NCBI RefSeq assembly: GCF_042752395.1
Contig: NZ_JBHYXZ010000015.1
Coordinates: 1 to 64,000 of the forward strand
Direction: 5' to 3'
DNA length: 64,000 nucleotides
DNA from: Actinosynnema sp042752395
GTDB lineage: Bacteria > Actinomycetota > Actinomycetes > Mycobacteriales > Pseudonocardiaceae
Translations under genes and position numbers: made by a program
Shown here: positions 43,202 through 51,869 of the stretch, one piece after another
How positions within the stretch are numbered: the first letter of the stretch is position 1
Layout: the number at the start of each line of letters is the position of its first letter
The notes under the pieces: model-generated
Told to the model about the DNA's origin: nothing
Databases searched by the model: none
The model's input: the letters and a program-made list of their open reading frames with translations, nothing else

Positions 43202-43912
43202 TCAGCCGCGGATCAGGGCCGGCAGCGCGTCCGCCGAGGTCACGGCACGCCCGGTGGTGCGCTGGTAGCGGCGGACGAGGTCGCGGCGGCGGACGCGGTG
43301 GCCGAGCCTGCGCTCGGCGGCGAGCAGGGCGTTGCGGCGCGGTGGCGGGTAGGTCGAGGCGAGGTCGGCCAGCAGCGCCGCCCGGCCGACCCCGGCGGTT
43401 TCGAGCACCCACGCGACGCCCGGGTCCAGCGCGGTGAGGGCCAGGGCCAGGTGTTCGGGCCGGTGCTCGCGCTCGCGACGGGCCAGGGCGAGGCGCAGCG
43501 AGGCCGCGTAGGACGCCCGGGCGTCCAGGCCGAGCGGCGGGGTGAGCGCGGCGCGGCGCCTGCGTGCCTTCGCCGCGCCCAGCGGGAGCAGCGGCTCGCG
43601 GCGGGCGGGCCGGTCGAGGGCGGGCGCGCCGCGGTCGCCGAGCAGGCGGTCGAGGTCGACGCCGAGGGGCGCCAGGACGAACCGGTCCGCCGCACCGCCC
43701 GCGCCGAGCGGCGCGGCCAGCCGCGCGGCGTCGCGGATCGCGGCCGGTGTCGCGCCGTGGCGGGCGAGGACGTCGGCGAGCGTGCCGCGCGGGCCTTCGG
43801 CGAGGGCGGCGAGGAGGTGCTCGCTGCCGGTGCGGGGGTGGCGCAGGTCGAGCGCGAGCGCGAACGCGCGGCCCAGGGCGCGGTCCAGATCGGGGTGGTC
43901 GCCTCGGAACAC
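43202..43912 (-). CDS. Clp N-terminal-domain protein
   Basis: A 236-residue protein with a Clp-N repeat near the N-terminus (PDLDRALGRAFALALDLRHP, then RTGSEHLLAALAE) and a second, weaker copy (~135-185: SYAASLRLALARREREHRPE, HLALALTALD). No AAA+ module, so it is not an unfoldase; such proteins may bind ClpP adaptors or act with a regulator. GTG at 43912, 3 bases after the small HTH gene stop, so both are one operon. A 101-base gap separates it from thrS. Confidence 0.75.
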   Translation of the reverse strand: MFRGDHPDLDRALGRAFALALDLRHPRTGSEHLLAALAEGPRGTLADVLARHGATPAAIRDAARLAAPLGAGGAADRFVLAPLGVDLDRLLGDRGAPALDRPARREPLLPLGAAKARRRRAALTPPLGLDARASYAASLRLALARREREHRPEHLALALTALDPGVAWVLETAGVGRAALLADLASTYPPPRRNALLAAERRLGHRVRRRDLVRRYQRTTGRAVTSADALPALIRG

Positions 43913-43915
43913 CGG

Positions 43916-44128
43916 TCAGTCCTCTCGGCCGTACTTGCGGTGGACGGTCTGCTTGGTCACGCCGAGGCGGGTCGCGATGTCGCGCCACGACCAGCCCGCC
44001 CGGCGCGCGGCGGCGACGTGCTCGGCTTCCAGTTGCTCCACGAGGCGGCGCAGGCGTGCCACGGCCCGCAGCCCGGCGTCCGGGTCGTCGCCGTGCGCGT
44101 CGGGGTCGAGGTCGGCGATGGCGGACAT
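43916..44128 (-). CDS. small helix-turn-helix protein, probable autoregulator
   Basis: A 70-residue protein: a helical N-terminal half (DAGLRAVARLRRLVEQLEAE) and a sigma-region-4/HTH-like C-terminal half (GWSWRDIATRLGVTKQTVHR). Pairs of this kind of HTH protein with a Clp-N protein are common in actinomycetes. The ATG at 44128 has no ribosome site but lies 6 bases after a good -10 element inside a palindrome, so the message is likely leaderless and self-repressed. Confidence 0.78.
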   Translation of the reverse strand: MSAIADLDPDAHGDDPDAGLRAVARLRRLVEQLEAEHVAAARRAGWSWRDIATRLGVTKQTVHRKYGRED

Positions 44129-44131
44129 GTC

Positions 44132-44175
44132 GTCAGCATATGCTGACGGTCGCGTGGTCGTCAACACATGCTGAC
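44132..44175 (-). promoter_or_regulatory. promoter with two palindromic operators for the HTH/Clp-N operon
   Basis: -35 TTGACG (minus strand, 44164-44159) and -10 TATGCT (44140-44135) are separated by 18 bases, and the ATG follows 6 bases after the -10. GTCAGCATATGCTGAC (44132-44147) is a perfect 16-base palindrome covering the -10; a second copy with two changes (44160-44175) covers the -35. The repeat spacing is 28 bases. This is a strong layout for autorepression by the HTH protein. Confidence 0.65.
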
Positions 44176-44274
44176 GACCCGGGCTCACAGGTGATCGACA
44201 GCCGCCCATCAGCATCCCCTCAGGTCACGCGCGCACCATGGCGGTCGACCGCACGGGAGAGCAGGAGTTCCGCC

Positions 44275-44937
44275 ATGTCAGACCCCCGACAACCACAGCA
44301 CCCCGACCCGGACCCGGCGGCGGACCGGACCCCGACCGGGCCGGCCACCGACCCGTCGACCCCATCAGCACCGGTCGCGGGCACCCCCACCGCGGCCACC
44401 GACCCGGCCGCCGGGCAACCTGTCGGCCCCGCCGCACCCGCCGGAGGAGCCGCCGCGGCCGATCCGGCTGTCGGACAGCCCGCGGCGACCCCGGCCGACC
44501 ACACCACCGCGCAACCTGGCGCAGCCGCGACCGGCCCTGCCGGGCACCCCGCGCCCGACCGGGTGGGGCAGGCAGCGCCCGCCGGACACACAGGGCCGAC
44601 CGGGCACGCCGCGCCGACCGGGCAGGCAGAGCAGTCAGAGCAGTCAGGACCGACCGGGCACGCAGCGCAAATGCCGCCGGCCGGGCCGCCGAGGTCGGGC
44701 AGGGGCGCGGTCGGGCGGGTGGTCCGGCACCGGGCCACGCAGCTCGTCGCCGTCGGGCTGCTCGGGCTGGTCCTCGGCGGCGGGATCGTGGCGCTGGTCG
44801 ACCACGACCGCCGCCCGCACTACGGCGTCGGCCACGACCGGCCCGGTCACGGGCGGTTCGAGGAGCGGTTCGACAAGCGCGGCGACTGGGGGCCGCGCGG
44901 GCCGGAGCGGGTGCCGCAGCGCGACTTCGAGCGCTGA
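44275..44937 (+). CDS. membrane protein with long Pro/Ala/Gly-rich N-terminal tail
   Basis: A 220-residue protein. Residues 1-~140 are low-complexity (PAAPAGG-, TGHAAPTGQ-type) and likely disordered; one membrane helix follows (ATQLVAVGLLGLVLGGGIVALV, ~154-175), then a short His/Arg/Asp-rich tail. ATG at 44275 with AGGAG upstream. No recognised domain. Topology with the disordered part in the cytoplasm resembles some actinobacterial envelope or cell-division accessory proteins, but I cannot assign it. Confidence 0.55.
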   Translation: MSDPRQPQHPDPDPAADRTPTGPATDPSTPSAPVAGTPTAATDPAAGQPVGPAAPAGGAAAADPAVGQPAATPADHTTAQPGAAATGPAGHPAPDRVGQAAPAGHTGPTGHAAPTGQAEQSEQSGPTGHAAQMPPAGPPRSGRGAVGRVVRHRATQLVAVGLLGLVLGGGIVALVDHDRRPHYGVGHDRPGHGRFEERFDKRGDWGPRGPERVPQRDFER

Positions 44938-44947
44938 GCGCCCGGGG

Positions 44948-45646
44948 TCACGCCAGGAAGCCGCGCAGCAGCAGGGCCGTGCCGTCGAGGTGCTCGGCCA
45001 TCGCCCGCCGCGCGGCCTCCGGGTCGCCCGCCACGATGTGCGTGACGATCAGCTCGTGCTGCTCGTTCGAGTGCGCCAGGTTCGGCGGCAGCAGCGGTAT
45101 CCGGTCGAGCAGCGCGTTGACCCTCGTCCGGGCGTCCGCGACCGCCGCCGTCAGCGACGGGGAGCCGGTCGCCTCGGCGATCGCCAGGTGCAGCCGCGAG
45201 TCCTTGCGCCGGTAGGCGTCCACCGGCGCGTCCCGGCACTCGGCCAGCCGCGTGAGCAGGTTCCGCCGCTCGACCGGCCCCAGCGCCCGGCCCGCCGCGC
45301 ACTCCGCCGCGCCCGTCTCCACCGCCGTGCGCAACGTCAGCACGTCCGCCAGCTCGCCGGGGTCCACCCACCGGTCCGGCGCGACCGGCGGCAGCGGCGA
45401 GTTCACGAACGTGCCGCCGTACCGGCCGCGCCGGGACTCGACGTAGCCCGCGTCCTGGAGCGACCGGATCGCCTCCCGCAGTGTCACCCGGCTGACACCC
45501 AACCGGGTCGCCAGGTCGCGCTCGGCCGGCAGCCGCTCCCCCGGCCCGACCACGCCGAGCCGGATCGCCTGCACCAGCCGCTCCACGGTCTCCTCGAACG
45601 CGTTGCCCGCCCGCACGGGGCGGAACAACGCGTCCTGCAACGGCAT
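44948..45646 (-). CDS. FadR/GntR-family transcriptional regulator
   Basis: A 232-residue regulator. N-terminal winged HTH (~15-78: ERLPAERDLATRLGVSRVTL, REAIRSLQDAGYVESRRG) and a C-terminal all-helical FCD ligand-binding domain (~100-225) with the metal-binding aspartate/histidines expected around RLHLAIAEATGSP and HIVAGDPEAARRAMAEH. It is the last gene of the amine-catabolic operon (start overlaps the SDR stop, ATGA) and presumably regulates it through the paired sites at 50023-50101. Confidence 0.87.
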   Translation of the reverse strand: MPLQDALFRPVRAGNAFEETVERLVQAIRLGVVGPGERLPAERDLATRLGVSRVTLREAIRSLQDAGYVESRRGRYGGTFVNSPLPPVAPDRWVDPGELADVLTLRTAVETGAAECAAGRALGPVERRNLLTRLAECRDAPVDAYRRKDSRLHLAIAEATGSPSLTAAVADARTRVNALLDRIPLLPPNLAHSNEQHELIVTHIVAGDPEAARRAMAEHLDGTALLLRGFLA

Positions 45647-46413
45647 CACAGCGGTGTCACGTAGGCACCGGCGATACCGCCGTCCACCAGGAAGTTCGAC
45701 GCGGTGATGAACGACGAGTCGTCGCTGGCCAGGAACGCCACCGCCGCCGCGATCTCCTCCGGCTCGGCGAACCGGCCGAGCGGCACGTGCACCAACCGCC
45801 GCGCGGCCCGCTCCGGGTCCTTCGCGAACAGCTCCCGCAGCAACGGCGTGTTCACCGGTCCGGGTGACAGGGCGTTCACCCGCACGCCCTGCCGGGCGAA
45901 CTGGACGCCCAGCTCGCGGCTCATCGCCAGCACCCCGCCCTTGGACGCCGTGTAGGAGATCTGGGACGTCGCCGCGCCCATCGTCGCCACGAACGACGCC
46001 GTGTTGATCACCGAGCCCCGACCCCGCTCCAGCATGTGCGGGATCGCGTGCTTGCAGCACAGGTACACCGACGTGAGGTTGACCTTCTGCACGCGGTCCC
46101 ACGCCTCGATGCCCGTCGTCAGGATCGAGTCGTCGTCCGGCGGCGAGATGCCCGCGTTGTTGAACGCGACGTCCAGCGAGCCGTAGGTGTCGACCGCCGT
46201 CCGGTACAGCGCCGACACCTGCTCCTCGTCGGTCACGTCGACCTGCACGAACAGCCCGCCCACCTCGTCGGCCGCGGCCTTGCCGGTCTCCGCGTCGACG
46301 TCCGCGACGACGACCTTGGCCCCCTCGGACGCCAGCCGCCGCACCGAGGCCAGCCCGATGCCGCTGCCGCCGCCGGTGACCACGGCCACCCGGCCCTCGA
46401 GTCGCACAACCAT
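45646..46413 (-). CDS. short-chain dehydrogenase/reductase
   Basis: A 255-residue classical SDR. NAD(P)-binding TGGGSGIG (~13-20), VADVD acidic pair suggesting NAD preference, NNAG, catalytic serine (NTASF), and YTASK. In the cluster it could oxidise the alcohol group of gamma-glutamyl-ethanolamide to the aldehyde used by the upstream ALDH; a general oxidoreductase role is the alternative. ATG at 46413, 11 bases after the ALDH stop. Confidence 0.87.
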   Translation of the reverse strand: MVVRLEGRVAVVTGGGSGIGLASVRRLASEGAKVVVADVDAETGKAAADEVGGLFVQVDVTDEEQVSALYRTAVDTYGSLDVAFNNAGISPPDDDSILTTGIEAWDRVQKVNLTSVYLCCKHAIPHMLERGRGSVINTASFVATMGAATSQISYTASKGGVLAMSRELGVQFARQGVRVNALSPGPVNTPLLRELFAKDPERAARRLVHVPLGRFAEPEEIAAAVAFLASDDSSFITASNFLVDGGIAGAYVTPL

Positions 46414-46424
46414 GTCTCTCCCAA

Positions 46425-47786
46425 TCAGTGAGCGATGAAGACGTTCTTGGTCTCGGTGAACGAGTCGAGCGCGTCGGGCCCCAGCTCCCGCCCCAACCCG
46501 GACTGCTTGAACCCGCCGAACGGGGTCCAGTACCGCACCGACGAGTGCGAGTTGACCGACAGGTTCCCGGCCTCCACCGCACGCGACACGCGCAGCGCGC
46601 GTCCCACGTCGCGGGTCCAGATCGACCCCGACAGCCCGAACCGGCTGTCGTTGGCCAACCGGACGGCGTCCTCCTCGTCGGTGAACGGCAGCACGGCCAC
46701 CACCGGCCCGAAGATCTCCTCCACGGCCGCGCGGTCGTCCGGCGCGACGGGCGCGAGCACCGTGGGCGGGAACCAGAAGCCGGCCCCGGTCGGCGCGGAG
46801 CCGCGGAACGCCACCGGCGCGTCGGACGGCACGTAGGAGGCGACCCGCTCCCGGTGCGCGGCCGAGATCAGCGGCCCCATCTCGGTGGCCTCGTCCTCCG
46901 GCGCGCCGACCACCACGCCCTTGACCGCGGGTTCCAGCAGCTCCATGAACCGGTCGTACACCGACGCCTGCACCAGGATCCGGGACCGGGCGCAGCAGTC
47001 CTGGCCCGCGTTGTCGAACACCCCGTACGGCGCGGTCGCCGCGGCGCGCTCCAGGTCGGCGTCGGCGAACACGATGTTGGCCGACTTGCCGCCCAGCTCC
47101 AGCGTCACGCGCTTGACCTGCTCGGCGCACCCGGCCATGACCTGCCTGCCGACCCGGGTGGACCCGGTGAACACGACCTTGCGCACGTCGGGGTGCGTGA
47201 CGAACCGCTGCCCCACCACCGGCCCCGCGCCGGGCAGGACCTGGAACACGTCCGGCGGGAGGCCGGCCTCCAGCGCCAGCGACGCCAGCCGCAGCGCCGT
47301 CAGCGGCGTCAGCTCGGCGGGCTTCAGCACCACCGTGTTGCCCGCTGCCAGCGCGGGCGCGAACCCCCACGCGGCGATCGGCATCGGGAAGTTCCACGGC
47401 ACGATGACGCCGACCACGCCCAGCGGCTCGTGGAAGGTCACGTCCAGCCCGCCGGGCACCGGGATCTGCCGGCCGAACAGCCGCTCCGGCGCGGCCGAGT
47501 AGTAGTGCAGCACGTCGCGCACGTTCCCGGCCTCCCACCGCGCGTTGCCGATGGTGTGCCCGGCGTTGAGCACCTCCAGCGCGGCCAGCTCCTCGATCGC
47601 GCCGTCCACCGCCTCGGCGAACCGCCGCAGCAGCCGGGCCCGGTCGCCCGGGGCGACCGCGCGCCACGCGGGCAGGGCCGCCGACGCGCGGGCGATCGCC
47701 GCGTCGGTCTCCTCCAGCGTCGCCAGCGGCACCGAGCGGACCACCTCCTCGGTGGCCGGGTTGATGACGTCGAACGTGGTGGTCAC
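46425..47786 (-). CDS. NAD-dependent aldehyde dehydrogenase
   Basis: A 453-residue ALDH. Seen: VIVPWNFPMPIAAW, LKPAELTPLTA, FTGSTRVG, the catalytic glutamate in LELGGKSAN, the catalytic cysteine in NAGQDCCARS, and the EIFGPVV motif. It is related to PuuC/betaine-aldehyde types. In this operon it should oxidise a gamma-glutamylated amino-aldehyde to the acid. GTG start at 47786 overlaps the stop of the hydrolase gene (GTGA). Length is slightly short because the N-terminus starts close to the first fold element. Confidence 0.88.
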   Translation of the reverse strand: MTTTFDVINPATEEVVRSVPLATLEETDAAIARASAALPAWRAVAPGDRARLLRRFAEAVDGAIEELAALEVLNAGHTIGNARWEAGNVRDVLHYYSAAPERLFGRQIPVPGGLDVTFHEPLGVVGVIVPWNFPMPIAAWGFAPALAAGNTVVLKPAELTPLTALRLASLALEAGLPPDVFQVLPGAGPVVGQRFVTHPDVRKVVFTGSTRVGRQVMAGCAEQVKRVTLELGGKSANIVFADADLERAAATAPYGVFDNAGQDCCARSRILVQASVYDRFMELLEPAVKGVVVGAPEDEATEMGPLISAAHRERVASYVPSDAPVAFRGSAPTGAGFWFPPTVLAPVAPDDRAAVEEIFGPVVAVLPFTDEEDAVRLANDSRFGLSGSIWTRDVGRALRVSRAVEAGNLSVNSHSSVRYWTPFGGFKQSGLGRELGPDALDSFTETKNVFIAH

Positions 47787-48493
47787 TTCACTCCCCTGTC
47801 TCGCGCGGCGCCGACGAGCGCGGCGAACAAGCGGTCGTCCTCGGTGTCGGCCTCCGGGTGCGACTGCACGCCGAGCACGAAGCGGGAGCCCGGCAGCTCC
47901 ACCGCCTCCGGGGTGCCGTCCGGCGCGCCGGCGACCACCCGCAGGCCGTCGCCGAGGACGTCCAGCGCCTGGTGGTGGTGGCAGAACACGGTGGTGGCCA
48001 GGCCGACGATCCCGGCCAGCACCGAGCCGGGCGCGACCGCGATGCCGGTGTGCTGGAACACGGCGGGTGCGGGGTTGTGCCCGTCCACGTGCTGGACCAG
48101 CGTGCCGCCCAACGCCACGTTGAGCACCTGCATGCCCCGGCACACCGCGAGCAGCGGCAGGTCGAGCTTCAGCGCCGCGCGGGCCAGGCCCAGCTCGACC
48201 GCGTCCCGCTCGGGCCGCGCCGGCCCGGTGCGCGGGTCGCGCGGCCGGCCGTACAGCGCCGGGTCCACGTCCGCGCCGCCCGCCAGCACCAGGCCGTCGA
48301 GGAAGCCGACGCTGTCGGCGTCCCAGGAGCCGACCGGCGGGAGCAGCACCGGGTTGCCGCCCGCGCGCACCACCGAGTCGAGGTAGTCGCGGTGCAGCAC
48401 GGCCGCCTCCACGTCCCAGACGCCGAATCGCACCCGTTCCAGGTAGGTGCTGACGCCGATCAGCGGTCGTGCCCTAGAGCCGTTCGAAACCAC
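47783..48493 (-). CDS. gamma-glutamyl-GABA hydrolase-like class I glutamine amidotransferase (PuuD type)
   Basis: A 236-residue peptidase C26 enzyme. Nucleophile cysteine in LLAVCRGMQVLN and histidine/glutamate in VQSHPEAD complete the triad; GLVLAGGADVDPALYG is the family start. It removes the gamma-glutamyl group at the end of the pathway, returning glutamate. The GTG at 48493 lies inside the end of the GS-like gene, with a GGGAG site 5 bases before it, so ligase and hydrolase are co-translated. Confidence 0.88.
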   Translation of the reverse strand: MVSNGSRARPLIGVSTYLERVRFGVWDVEAAVLHRDYLDSVVRAGGNPVLLPPVGSWDADSVGFLDGLVLAGGADVDPALYGRPRDPRTGPARPERDAVELGLARAALKLDLPLLAVCRGMQVLNVALGGTLVQHVDGHNPAPAVFQHTGIAVAPGSVLAGIVGLATTVFCHHHQALDVLGDGLRVVAGAPDGTPEAVELPGSRFVLGVQSHPEADTEDDRLFAALVGAARDRGVK

Positions 48494-49974
48494 GGATGCG
48501 CTCCCAGTCCGTCACCGACGAGTCGAACGCGGCCAGCTCCACCCGGGCCGCGTTGAGGTAGTGCTCCACCACGTCCTGGCCGAACGCCTCGCGCGCCAGC
48601 TCGCTCTTGGCCAGCAGCGACGCGGCGTCGCGCAGCGTGGCGGGCACGGTCGGCTTGTCGGAGCCGTAGGCGTTGCCGACGAACTCCTCCTCCAGCGGCA
48701 GCTCGTTGTCCAGCCCGTGCAGCCCGGCCGCGATCAGCGCGGCGACCGCCAGGTACGGGTTCACGTCCGCGCCGGGCACCCGGTTCTCGAACCGCAGCGA
48801 CTGGCCGTGGCCGACGACGCGCAGCGCGCACGTCCGGTTGTCCCGGCCCCACGCCACCGCGGTCGGCGCGAAGCTGCCCGGCGCGAACCGCTTGTAGGAG
48901 TTGACGTTCGGGGCGAGGAAGTAGGTCAGCTCGCGCAGCGCGGCGCGCTGACCGGCCCGGAAGTGGGGCGGTCTCGTATACACATAACCGCTCCCACGAG
49001 ACACCTCCNNNNNNNNNNGGGGCGGCCCCCCCCCCCCCCGCCCACCACTGGTTTTTGTGGTCCTCGGGGCGGGAGAGCCCCAGCCACCCCGCGCGCCGGG
49101 CCCCCCCCCCCCCGGCCAGGAAGTGGTCCATGAGCTTCGACCGGCCGCTCCCCTCGGCGAACACCGGCTCGCCGTCGGCCGACCGCAGGCTCAGGTGGAC
49201 GTGGCAGGAGCTGCCCTCGCGCTCGTTGTACTTGGCCATGAACGTGATCGCCTTGCCCTGCTGCGCCGCGATCTCCTTGGCCCCGGTCTTGTAGACGCTG
49301 TGGTTGTCGCAGGTCGCCAGCGCCTCGGTGTAGCGGAACGCGATCTCGTGCTGGCCGGGGTTGCACTCGCCCTTGGCCGACTCGACCACCAGGCCCGCGC
49401 CCGCCATGTGGTTGCGGATCGCGCGCAGCAGCGGCTCGATGCGGGCGGTGCCCAGCAGCGAGTAGTCCACGTTGTACTGGTTGGCCGGGGTGAGGTCGCG
49501 GTAGCCGCGGTTCCACGCGTCCTCGTAGGTGTTGTCGAAGACGATGAACTCCAGCTCGGTGCCGACGAACGCGCGCAGCCCGCGCTCGGCGAGCCGGTCG
49601 AGCTGGCGGCGGAGGATCTGCCGGGGCGAGGCCACGACGGGCGTGCCGTCCTCCCAGACCAGGTCGCACAGGACGAGCGCGGTGCCCTCGTGCCACGGCA
49701 CGCGGCGCAGCGTGGACAGGTCCGGCTTCATCACGAAGTCGCCGTAGCCGCTGTCCCACGACGACATGGCGTAGCCGCCGACCGTGTTCATCTCCACGTC
49801 CACGGCCAGGAGGTAGTCGCAGCCCTCGGCGGCGTGCTGGAGGACTTCGTCCAGGAAGTAGCGCGCGGCGCAACGCTTGCCCTGGAGCCGGCCCTGCATG
49901 TCGACGACGGCCACCAGCACCGTGTCGATCTCCCCGGTGTCCACGAGCACGCGCAACTCCTCCACGGCGAGCAT
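48474..49974 (-). CDS. glutamine-synthetase-like gamma-glutamylamine ligase (GlnA4/PuuA type), interrupted by assembly artefact
   Basis: An ATP-dependent ligase of the GS type III/PuuA group that joins glutamate to an amine. Seen: an N-terminal beta-grasp with DMQGRLQGKRCAARYF, the AKGECNPGQHEIAFRY motif, the HVHLSLRSADG region, then after the break LRELTYFLAPNVNSYKRF and the VPGADVNPYLAVAALIAAGL block. CCGGCCAGGAAGTGG at 49112-49126 and its near-copy at 48952-48966 show that the contig ends overlap; joining them gives one frame of ~446 residues, the normal family size. The bases between hold an N-run and adapter-like DNA. ATG at 49974 has GGAGG 8 bases upstream. With the ethanolamine-type permease opposite, gamma-glutamyl-ethanolamide synthesis is favoured. 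Confidence 0.85.
48967..49111. other. assembly artefact with Nextera-like adapter inside the GS-like gene
   Basis: 48971-49002 matches the Nextera read-2 transposase adapter end at 27 of 32 positions by eye (shared TATACACAT and CCCACGAGAC), followed by the N-run 49009-49018 and poly-C/poly-G. None of this is genomic. Confidence 0.85.
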
Positions 49975-50022
49975 CCGCAGTACCTCCAAAGGTATGACAG
50001 CGAGCCATTGGACGCTTCATCC

Positions 50023-50101
50023 TGACACCTTCGAGTGAACGCCGCCACATCCCTTTCGGACGACTCTTCGGACAATCGCCTGTTGACACCGTCAGGTGAC
50101 A
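50023..50101. promoter_or_regulatory. paired operator-like repeats in the amine-cluster divergent promoter
   Basis: TGACACCTTCGAGTGAAC (50023-50040) and TGACACCGTCAGGTGACA (50084-50101) agree at 13 of 18 positions and are near-palindromic (TGNCACC/GGTGNCA with a 4-base centre). Their starts are 61 bases apart, between the GS-like gene and the permease. They are good candidates for FadR-regulator sites controlling both directions. The permease ribosome site (TAGGGAG) lies at 50140-50146. Confidence 0.5.
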
Positions 50102-50151
50102 CACGCCACTCTCCGTGCAAAGGAGCGCGACTGACCCATTAGGGAGCGCAG

Positions 50152-51567
50152 ATGGCCAAACACGTCGAGTACGAGAAGGTGGGCCACGACTACCTGGAGC
50201 ACCGGCAGCTCAAGCGCGGCGCCGCGGGCTGGGTGCTGCTGGCCGGCCTCGGGGTCTCGTACGTCATCTCCGGCGACTTCGCCGGGTGGAACTTCGGGCT
50301 CGCCCAGGGCGGGTGGGGCGGGCTGCTGGTCGCGACGGTCCTGATGGGCGCCATGTACACGTGCATGGTGTTCGGCCTGGCGGAGCTGGCCGCCGCGCTG
50401 CCCGTGGCGGGGGCCGGGTACGGGTTCGCGCGCCGGGCGCTCGGACCGCTGGGCGGTTTCGCGACGGGCGTCGCGATCCTGGTCGAGTACGCGATCGCGC
50501 CCGCCGCGATCGTGGTGTTCATCGGTGACTACGTGCAGGCGCTCGGGCTGTTCGGGCTCACCAGCTCGTGGCCGGTGTACCTGGTCTGCTACGCGATCTT
50601 CGTCGGCGTGCACCTGTACGGGGTGGGCGAGGCGCTGCGGCTGATGTTCGTGATCACCGGTGTCGCGGTGGTCGCGCTGATCGCGTTCGTGGCCGGGATG
50701 GCGCCGAAGTTCGACTCCGCCAAGCTGTTCGACGTCGGCGACGGGAGCTTCCTGCCGTTCGGGTTCGCGGGCGCGCTGGGCGCGTTGGTGTACGCGATCT
50801 GGTTCTTCCTGGCGGTCGAGGGCGTGCCGCTCGCGGCGGAGGAGGCGCGCGACCCGAAGAGGGACATGCCGCGCGGGATCATCGGCGCGATGGTGGCGCT
50901 GCTGGTGTTCGCGGCAGCGATCCTGGTGTTCGCGCCCGGCGGCGCGGGCTCGGCGGCGTTGATGGCGTCGGGCAACCCGCTGCCCGAGGCGGTGCGCGCG
51001 GCCTACGGCGGCGACAACGCGCTGGCGCAGGTGGTGAACTACGTGGGCCTGGCCGGGTTGGTGGCGTCGTTCTTCTCGATCATCTTCGCGTACTCGCGGC
51101 AGCTGTTCGCGCTGTCGCGGGCCGGGTACCTGCCGCGGTGGCTGTCGAAGACCGGCAGGCGCAAGACGCCGTACCTCGCGCTGATCGTGCCCGGCACCGT
51201 CGGCTTCGCGCTCGCGGCGATCCTGGAGAGCGGGGCGACGCTGATCAACGTCGCGGTGTTCGGCGCGGCGCTGTCGTACGTGCTGATGATGGTGTCGCAC
51301 ATCGTGCTGCGCGTCCGCGAGCCCGAACTGGACCGTCCATACCGGACGCCGGGCGGCGTCGTGACCACCGGGGTGGCGCTGGTGCTCGCGGTGGCGGCGG
51401 TCGTGGCGACGTTCTTCGTGGACGAGCTGGCCGCCGGGATCACCGCGGGCATCGTCGTGGTGGCGTTGGCGTACTTCTGGTTCTACAGCCGCCACCACCT
51501 GGTGGCCGCCGCGCCGGAGGAGGAGTTCGCCGCCATCGCGCAGGCCGAGGAGGAGCTGAAGGACTGA
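50152..51567 (+). CDS. APC-family permease, ethanolamine permease type
   Basis: A 471-residue 12-helix transporter. The start of TM1 (VSYVISGDFAGWNFGLAQGG) and the GVPLAAEEARDPKRDMPRG block are characteristic of the ethanolamine permease subgroup of APC transporters. It is divergent from the gamma-glutamylation operon and would bring in the amine. ATG at 50152. A C-terminal acidic tail (PEEEFAAIAQAEEELKD) is cytoplasmic. Confidence 0.87.
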   Translation: MAKHVEYEKVGHDYLEHRQLKRGAAGWVLLAGLGVSYVISGDFAGWNFGLAQGGWGGLLVATVLMGAMYTCMVFGLAELAAALPVAGAGYGFARRALGPLGGFATGVAILVEYAIAPAAIVVFIGDYVQALGLFGLTSSWPVYLVCYAIFVGVHLYGVGEALRLMFVITGVAVVALIAFVAGMAPKFDSAKLFDVGDGSFLPFGFAGALGALVYAIWFFLAVEGVPLAAEEARDPKRDMPRGIIGAMVALLVFAAAILVFAPGGAGSAALMASGNPLPEAVRAAYGGDNALAQVVNYVGLAGLVASFFSIIFAYSRQLFALSRAGYLPRWLSKTGRRKTPYLALIVPGTVGFALAAILESGATLINVAVFGAALSYVLMMVSHIVLRVREPELDRPYRTPGGVVTTGVALVLAVAAVVATFFVDELAAGITAGIVVVALAYFWFYSRHHLVAAAPEEEFAAIAQAEEELKD

Positions 51568-51569
51568 CC

Positions 51570-51790
51570 GGCGGCGCGGGGGGGGTGGGGGGGGGGTGCC
51601 CCACCCCCCTCCACACCGACACAAAAGAGGATAAACAAACAACNNNNNNNNNNGTGTTTGTTTTTTTCTACCACACTGTATCTGTGTGTTGTGGGGGGGG
51701 TGTTTTTTTTTAACACCCCAGGGGTTTTTGCCCGCCGGGGGGGGGGGGGGGGGGGGGGGGGCGCCCCCCCCCCCCCCGTGACCACGTTCA
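51570..51790. other. scaffold gap and low-complexity flanks
   Basis: N-run 51644-51653 with poly-G/poly-C and GT-rich flanks (GTGTTTGTTTTTTTC, then runs of C and G). No coding content; the true distance between the permease and the CAP gene is unknown. Confidence 0.85.
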
Positions 51791-51869
51791 ACCGATCGTG
51801 TACAGCAAGTCTTTCCGTAGGCGGGAATCCCTTGACAACAAGGCTCCGTCTACGAGGAGGACAAGAGAC

